Positions 57,914 through 64,000 of a stretch of 64,000 bases of DNA are shown here, piece by piece (positions within the stretch are counted from its first letter, which is position 1; the number at the start of each line of letters is the position of its first letter). The DNA comes from Diploscapter coronatus (lineage: Eukaryota > Nematoda > Chromadorea > Rhabditida > Rhabditidae), in contig OZ038422.1 in the NCBI GenBank assembly GCA_964036155.1, positions 58,551,201 to 58,615,200 of the forward strand, written 5' to 3'. The translations under genes were made by a program, and so were the position numbers. The notes beneath the pieces were generated by a model, which made no database searches, was not told the DNA's origin, and saw only the letters and a list, made by a program, of their open reading frames with translations.

Positions 57914-60900
57914 ATGTCGTTTTTCTCTTTCCCACTGATCGGGGAGAAACGGCAGCACTATGCTCGTGGAGAGAAGCAAGTGCAGGGACAGGGCAGAGCG
58001 GACGATTTGAGGGCAGAGATCCATGGAGTCGCTGAGGTGATGAGGAACAATCTGCAAATGATCGCTGAAAGGAGCAACAGACTCGAGGAACTCAAGCAGA
58101 GAGCAGGTCAGGCAGACCACATGGCGATGACACTTGTCATTCACAGATAACGTCTTTTTGAAGAAAAGTAGCATGGTATTCCATGGGGAAACCATGTCTC
58201 TGCACAGAAATATAGGACTGAAAAGATTGCACGAGCATGAAGATGTGTTATGTGCTATGAGAATGATGAAAGTTGCATAATTCCATAACCCTTTCACAAG
58301 ATTGACTTCGTGGAACGGAGAAGGAAATTTCAGAGAGATTGACCATGTCGACTGAAGAGTTCGAGAAGGGGGCCGTTCAGGTAAAGAAATAAGAGGAATT
58401 AATAGATGAAATGGCTAATTTGTGAATTTAAGAGTAAATGTCAGGAAAAACCAAAGTCTTAGCAAAGGGGGTGTTTCCAAGGGTCCGTCGATTTGGCTGA
58501 TTTTCACATATATTGTTCAGTTTTTCACGCTGATTCTCGTGGTGCTATTCGTTTTTCATAGAAATTATCGTATGCAGGATTACGGTAGCTTGAAGTTTTG
58601 ACTGATCCGACCTCGGGGAAAAATTCATAACTTTCTTATTTCTGAGCCAAATCGAACGTGGTTTTCAGCATCGGATAGCCTGTGAAAAACTCTACAAATA
58701 ATGTAACCACGACCACCTGCTGTGATCAACAACTTCCCGCCAAAAAATTAATTTCCGAAAAAGTGACCCTGGCTGGTGACGGTTTTTCGCTTTTTTATCC
58801 AAATTAGAGTTTCGACCCCAAGCTGGAAATGGGCTTATTTTGTAGAGAATTCAATTTTGCATCTGAATATGTAAAAATTTTCAAAAATGAGGATGGTCGA
58901 AACCACGAAAAATGCGTAAAACCAGTGCATTCTTATATAGAATGTCAAACTTTGACTCCCCATAACTTTCTTGTTTGTGAACCAAATCGAATGCGGTTTT
59001 CAGTATTAGATAGCCCGTGAAAAACTTTACAAATAATGTAACTGCAACTATTTTTGAAAATCGATAGTTTGGCGAGAAAATTTAAAAATGAGAAAAAACA
59101 TCAGAAAATGTGATCCGACTTCGACGCAGTTTTTCGATTTTTTACCTAAATTAGAGTTTCGACCCCAAGCTGGAAATTGGCTTATTTTGGAGATAATTCA
59201 ATTCTGCATCTGAATATGTAAAAATTTTCAAAAATGAGGATGGTCGAAACCATGAAAAATGCGTCCGAACACGTAAAATAAGGATGATTCTAGCATAGTG
59301 TCAACTTTAACCCCCTATAACTTTCTTATTTCTGAACCAAATTTCGTGATAATATTTTTATTTTGTAGATCTTGAATAGGAGAATAATGTAAAAATATAA
59401 AAAAAAATTTCGAAATTAACTTTGACAGGAAAAAATTATCCGAAGTTACCCTATATATCCGTACTGTGTTTACAAATGTAATGTGAGTTAACGTCGGAGC
59501 TTCCCATGAAATCTTGTAGAGCTCTTCGAGTTGAACAACTTTTGTTCCAGAACTTATTTTAGAATGTGCACACACAGGGAGATATGAATTTTTGAAATTT
59601 ACTGCCCTAAAGGCACTTTGCAACAGTTAGTCGTTGAACTTCAAAAAATTCTAGAGCTCAAACGGTAATGAATTCAGAGTTGGTCCTGGAACGAAATTTG
59701 TTCACCATGTCATTCTACACAACATACTAGAAGGGCGAATTTTTTCAATGTCAATTACGCGTAAAGTCAGTACAGGTCGAAAAGTACATAATCAAGACGC
59801 GAAAAGTGCGCATTTCTGCCGAAATCAATATTCAAAAAATTTTATTTTATTGTCTGATAATCTAGAGACTAAATTCTGTCCAATAAAAAAATAATCATTC
59901 AATTTGGTCCAGAAATAAGAAAGTTGTGGGGGATCAAAGTTGGCACTATGCAATAATCACCCTGGTTTTACGCGTTCTGACGCATTTTTCGTATCAAAAC
60001 CCATTCTTTTTTTCAAAATTTTTTGCATATTCAAATGCAGAATTGAATTCTCTACAAAATAAGCTCATTTCCAGCTTGGGTTTTCAACTCTAATTGGGGT
60101 AAAAAATCGAAAAACTGCGACAAGATAAAAATTCGAAAATGTTACCCTTTTTCAAGTTTTAAAATTTTCCCGCCAAATTATCGATTTTCAAAAATGTTCA
60201 TAGTTAGATAAAATGACGTATTTTCCATGGGCTATCAGATGCAAAAACTTCATTCGATTTGATCCACAAATAAGAAAGTTATGGGGATCCGAAGTTTGAC
60301 ATTCAATATAGGAATGCACTGGTTTTACGAATTTTTCGTATCAAAACCCATTCTTTTTTTCAAATTTTTTTACATATTCAAATGTAGAATTTAATTCTCT
60401 ACAAAATAACTCCTTTTCCAGCTTGGGTTTTCAACTCTAATTGGGGTAAAAAATTGAAAAACTATAGTCGGTCATGGTCACTTTTTCGGAAATTAATTTT
60501 TTGGCGGGAAGTTGTTGATCGTAGCAGGTGGTCGTAGTTACATTATTTGTAGAGTTTTTCGTGGACTATCCAATACTGAAAATCCTGTTCGATTTGGCCC
60601 AGAAATAAGAAAGTTATGAATTTTTTTCCGAGGTCGGGTCAGCCAAAACTTCAAGCTACCGTAATCCTGTATACGATCATTTCTATGAAAAACGAATAGC
60701 ACCATGAGAATCAGCGTGAAAAACTGAACAATATATGTGAAAATCAGCCAAATCGACGGGCCCCTGGAAACACCGACTTTGGTCCTTACTGACATTTACT
60801 CTTAAGAGCAAATATGTTTCCTATGATCAAATTTTCGTAAAAATTGAATACTTTACAGATGCGTCGCAAGCAGTCGGCCTCGTACCGCATATCGCTCATC

Positions 60901-60948
60901 TTCCTCGTCCTGCTCTGCGTCATTCTCGCTGTCATCGCTTTCTGTTAG
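57914..60948 (+). CDS. synaptobrevin-type R-SNARE (VAMP), 109 residues
   Basis: Three exons (57914-58106, 58334-58380, 60859-60948) sum to 330 bp. After a short lead the SNARE helix reads LRAEIHGVAEVMRNNLQMIA, with the central-layer arginine in AERSNRLEEL, then RLTMSTEEFEKGAVQ. A basic collar (MRRKQSASYR) and one C-terminal membrane span (SLIFLVLLCVILAVIAFC) close the protein, so it is tail-anchored with almost no lumenal part. R-SNAREs on vesicles pair with syntaxin and SNAP-25-type partners for fusion. The helix is diverged from neuronal SNB-1 and lacks its proline-rich lead, so it is probably one of the other nematode SNB proteins. Which one I cannot say. Intron 2 is 2.5 kb, almost filled by a foldback element. 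Confidence 0.9.
58428..60805. mobile_element. 2.4-kb foldback (long inverted repeat) element with TTAA ends
   Basis: The left end TTAAGAGTAAATGTCAG is mirrored exactly at the right end (CTGACATTTACTCTTAA). The outer 330 bp of the two arms (58428-58760 and 60470-60805) are very similar, by eye around nine in ten bases. Inner arm sequence consists of repeated units of about 350 bp (landmark TTTCGACCCCAAGCTGGAAA at 58812 and 59157; inverted near 60070 and 60420). A 500-bp loop (59340-59840) matches the dispersed repeat at 15969-16470. TTAA at both borders points to a piggyBac-like target preference. No transposase frame exists, so it is non-autonomous. It sits in intron 2 of the SNARE gene. Confidence 0.85.
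59340..59840 (+). repeat. 500-bp dispersed repeat, copy B (loop of the foldback element)
   Basis: Same orientation and order of landmarks as copy A at 15969-16470. The open frame on its minus strand (59315-59623) has no support as a gene. Confidence 0.75.
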
Positions 60949-61889
60949 TTTGCTTTTTCCTTGAAAGATGATCATCTTCATTTGATTTTGAAAATTTTGA
61001 TAACGTAACATAGAATGAGGAGTTAAAATGATGAAAATTATGCGAGACAAACTGAAAATGTTCGAGGGAAAAGAATGAAGTGGGGAGCTTGTAGTGAAGT
61101 TACCTAAACTTTCCATGTTAGTCCCATCCTCTATTTTTCATAACTTTGAATATCAACCCCATAAAGCCCTGCTATAAAATTACTGATGCATTGAAATTGC
61201 AGGTCAGTTCGTTTGATGCGATCGGTCGCAGCCGCTGAGCTTTGATTGAGACGAATCTGGATGAATTGGCATGAAACGAGCAGGCAATGACAATGACAGT
61301 AACAGTGATAGTGACAGATACAATGAACGGATTTATTGCTGCTTACTGCACGACAATACAATAATCCACAAATAAATTAACTTAAACGAATCACTGAATA
61401 ACACGTTGAACACAGGACAGTTTGGAACTTAACATATTGCATCAAAACTTCGAGACACGACTTTCGTGGTCTAAATTGACGGATACAATGAAGTAGAAAG
61501 TTTAGAACAATGCATGATATTCGGCATGATTCACTTCTCCATTTTCAGTCGATATTTTCAAAACTAAGAATGACAGTAGTCATTAATAACATTCAGATTG
61601 GTTATTGAAAAATGAGTGGATGACGCAATTCGATTACGATGCGTTGTTCCAATTGTAAATCATTGTATGAATTTCATCTATCGGTAAACTAGAAGTTATA
61701 GCGAGCATATAGTTTGGAAAAAAGATAATTTAGTGGATTTTTGCAAAAAAAAATCTCTTTCTAGCCTATCTTCATAAGTTCGATTTACCGTATTCGTATT
61801 TCTGATTCATAGGCAGGTTGGATGGAAGACTGTGAGGAGGGATTGCAGGTGAAGGAGGCAATTCTAAAAGAATTCTTGTCATTGAGAAA
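60949..61889. other. intergenic region between converging SNARE and GPCR-like genes
   Basis: No exon seen. A low-complexity stretch of alternating GACAGT/GATAGT words is present near 61285-61320. Confidence 0.5.
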
Positions 61890-64000
61890 TTATTTTTTCT
61901 CAAATCTACCATAAGCCTGTGCTCCATACAACTTCTCGCCCCTGTTCATCATCACAGTCGTGTTTCTTCTCGCCATTTCATCCACTGATTCTCGAGTCTG
62001 GCTATGCGTCATGTAGCCTTCTGCAATATGCAAAATATTCATTTTCTCGGTTTTGCTTCAGGTATAATTGGTTCAGAACTTCTTATTCCTCATGATCATC
62101 ATCCAGTATTCTAAAGGGAAAAGTATACCGTATCGCTTCTGTTGTTGTAATGTTGCTTCTTTGTGATAATTGCTTTGCAAAGTGAATGCATTTCGTGGAG
62201 AGAGGACTTCATTTTCCAGCCATTTTGTCTGAAAGTATGTTGATCTTCATACAAATAACTATTTGCATCTTGCTGAAAATCATTTCCTGATAATTTTCTA
62301 ACGGTATTAGAAAAATTATTCCAACTACCCGAATGAACAAACCTTATCGGATCTCTGGATACTGTTGCTCTCAATTAGAGATCCATTCGAATAGCTGCTG
62401 CTATCATTGATGAAAACTTTGCGGGAATAGTGAATGATCAAAAACAATATAGAATAACTGATGAGAACTAAAATAATAGTTAATGAAGAGCACTAAAAGA
62501 AATAATACTTACCAGCAGAAATGAGTGAATCTCGAATGGAAAATGAGAATAGAGGAAGGGAGACGTAGAGAAGGATCGCACCGATTATGCCAAGTAGCTG
62601 GAAATATGAATTGTGACTTTTACGTTAAAACAGATGGGTTGAAAAACATTTACTAAAATAAAAAGGGCTTACCGAAATAAGGACATTCTGTCGACTGTCG
62701 ACTCTATTGATGGAAAGAACGGAGAAGATGAGGGAAATGATCAGCAGGAAGAGGGACAGCATACTGCCTCGAAGCAGACGATGTTCAAACTGAAAAAAAA
62801 AACTTGCAATATTTATCTTACAAAAATTTGCAATTCACAAATACTCAGTGACATTATAATCTGTCATATGGTTGAAGGCCGCAAACTTCTCTCCTCTGCA
62901 TTTTTCATTTTTGTTCAAAAATGATCATTGAAAACCCCAAAACTAGGAAGCAAGTCCCTTCAAAGTTGTTGTTCACGAAAGATCACTATCGGAATCGATG
63001 AACCACATAAAAATGGTTATTCGCCAGAGTATCTTGCCAGAAGAAATGCGTGTCCGCAGGCACTAGCGGAACTTTCATACCACAAAACATGTTTATTTTC
63101 CTAATCGATTTTGGCGGCATCTTTCGATCAAAAATGATTTTTCTTCATAAGTGTCAGTTATATCGTATTCGATTATTTAGAGTAGGAAAGTTTAGAAAAC
63201 TCTAAACTAAACAAAACCATTTGCGGTGCCCTACATATGATGTTATTTTATAATTCTAAAAAGGTAAAACTTCTACATCATTTCCAGGAGCGCATCTCCA
63301 TGCCGGTCCATAATGAGAGTTGGTGAAAATCAGGGCGAAAGGATTCTCAAACAGAGACCACTCGATGGAGATTACTGAAAGAAGACGAGGCATTGAGTTA
63401 AAAAGAATGATCTGATAAATACCTGTCTGCAGAACGACTAGAGAAAATGAGATCCAAAAGAGGGCAGAGGCAGAAATGCGAGGGGCTGACAGATCAGAAG
63501 ATAGGGATTGATACCAGATGCACAGGGTCTGAAAATCAAATATAAAATATAGGGATAGAAACATTAAAATCGATACTTGTATCTAGCTATTGAGAAAATC
63601 GAGTGAAAATTAAAGATACCTTGATAAGTAAAGGTGCGCACACTGCAGAAATGGACACGGAGAAGAGAATTCGACGAGCCACACAGCCGATTGAATTCGG
63701 GGGAATTACAAATACAACGGAAACCAGGCATAATGTGGATAGGCCTGAAACATTATCGATTATTTCTTATTGCAAACTATACAAATTTATGAAAAATCTT
63801 ACCGGCCATCGTGAAAGCTGTCAGAACTCGGAACTGATCAACTCTAGCAGCTACAATTTGATGGTACATGCACATCAGACAAATGAAACAGGCGAATACT
63901 AAAATTAAATAAACTTTGCTAATGAAAATTAGTCTTCAAAATGGCAGTTACTACATGACGGAGTCTATATTTAGGAAAAAAGTAGGGAGGTAACAGTAGG
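61890..64000 (-). CDS. class C GPCR-like seven-transmembrane protein, C-terminal part (gene runs off the right edge)
   Basis: At least seven exons read leftward from the edge. The transmembrane part includes FACFICLMCMYHQIVAARV, then LSTLCLVSVVFVIPPNSIG, then CVARRILFSVSISAVCAPLL (the conserved Cys-x-x-Arg-Arg before TM3 of family 3 GPCRs) and IKTLCIWYQS. Later come SALFWISFSLVVLQTG, an extracellular loop ending GPAWRCAPGNDVE, LLRGSMLSLFLLIISLIF, and LLGIIGAILLYVSLPLF. The cytoplasmic tail ends MMNRGEKLYGAQAYGRFEKK and a stop at 61890-61892. The CVARR region fits 7tm_3 receptors (metabotropic glutamate, GABA-B, BOSS/GPRC5 relatives). The ligand-binding N-terminus, if any, lies outside the window. 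I cannot place it in a subfamily. Confidence 0.65.

Overview
This window is nuclear DNA of a nematode. It is AT-rich. Its introns mostly end in the worm-type TTTTCAG acceptor, and several genes have such an acceptor directly before the start codon, as expected for spliced-leader trans-splicing. It holds a nematode cuticle collagen and clear relatives of the C. elegans genes ceh-10, npp-2 and smu-2. As far as I recall these genes are not neighbours in C. elegans, and the collagen is far richer in introns than Caenorhabditis collagens, so the source is probably a nematode distant from Caenorhabditis. I saw no rRNA gene, no intact tRNA gene and no CRISPR array.

Layout from left to right. The left edge has one exon of a Cys-loop ligand-gated ion channel. 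At 3.4-9.2 kb (-) lies a 12-exon RNA-binding protein with RS/RG-rich parts and a C-terminal RRM (RBM33-like). From 11.3 to 23.0 kb there are three intact F-box/Kelch genes on the minus strand, with a 19-exon cuticle collagen (+) between the second and third. At 24.3-28.1 kb (+) is the splicing factor RED/IK (smu-2). It faces a 155-residue unknown protein (28.7-29.8 kb, -), followed by an SLC36-type amino-acid transporter (30.8-33.2 kb, -). From 34.0 to 38.9 kb an inverted-repeat segment with TTAA at both ends carries two more Kelch copies (+). These look fused head to tail, and the last exon is broken by a hAT-like MITE. Then come the homeobox gene ceh-10/VSX (41.1-44.2 kb, +), isobutyryl-CoA dehydrogenase ACAD8 (44.9-47.3 kb, -), nucleoporin NUP85/npp-2 (47.7-51.4 kb, -), a secreted chitin-binding mucin-like protein (51.9-54.1 kb, -), a secreted protein of unknown function (55.2-56.4 kb, -) and a short R-SNARE of synaptobrevin type (57.9-60.9 kb, +). 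The SNARE's second intron holds a 2.4 kb foldback element. The right edge has part of a class C GPCR-like membrane protein (61.9 kb onward, -).

Most genes are unrelated housekeeping or tissue genes. Their order suggests at most one operon (npp-2 followed by ACAD8, 352 bp apart on the same strand). The accessory part of the window is a recently expanding F-box/Kelch family together with several families of non-autonomous DNA transposons: TTAA-ended inverted repeats, hAT-like MITEs with 8-bp target duplications, and assorted palindromic MITEs. The two most unusual observations are the collagen triple helix split by 18 introns into exons as short as 12 bp, and the Kelch pair lying inside the TTAA-ended inverted repeat. 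For six genes (RBM33-like, collagen, smu-2, SLC36, ceh-10, ACAD8), one Kelch copy, the 155-residue protein and the SNARE I worked out every exon by hand, and the summed coding length is a multiple of three. Exon limits elsewhere are approximate.
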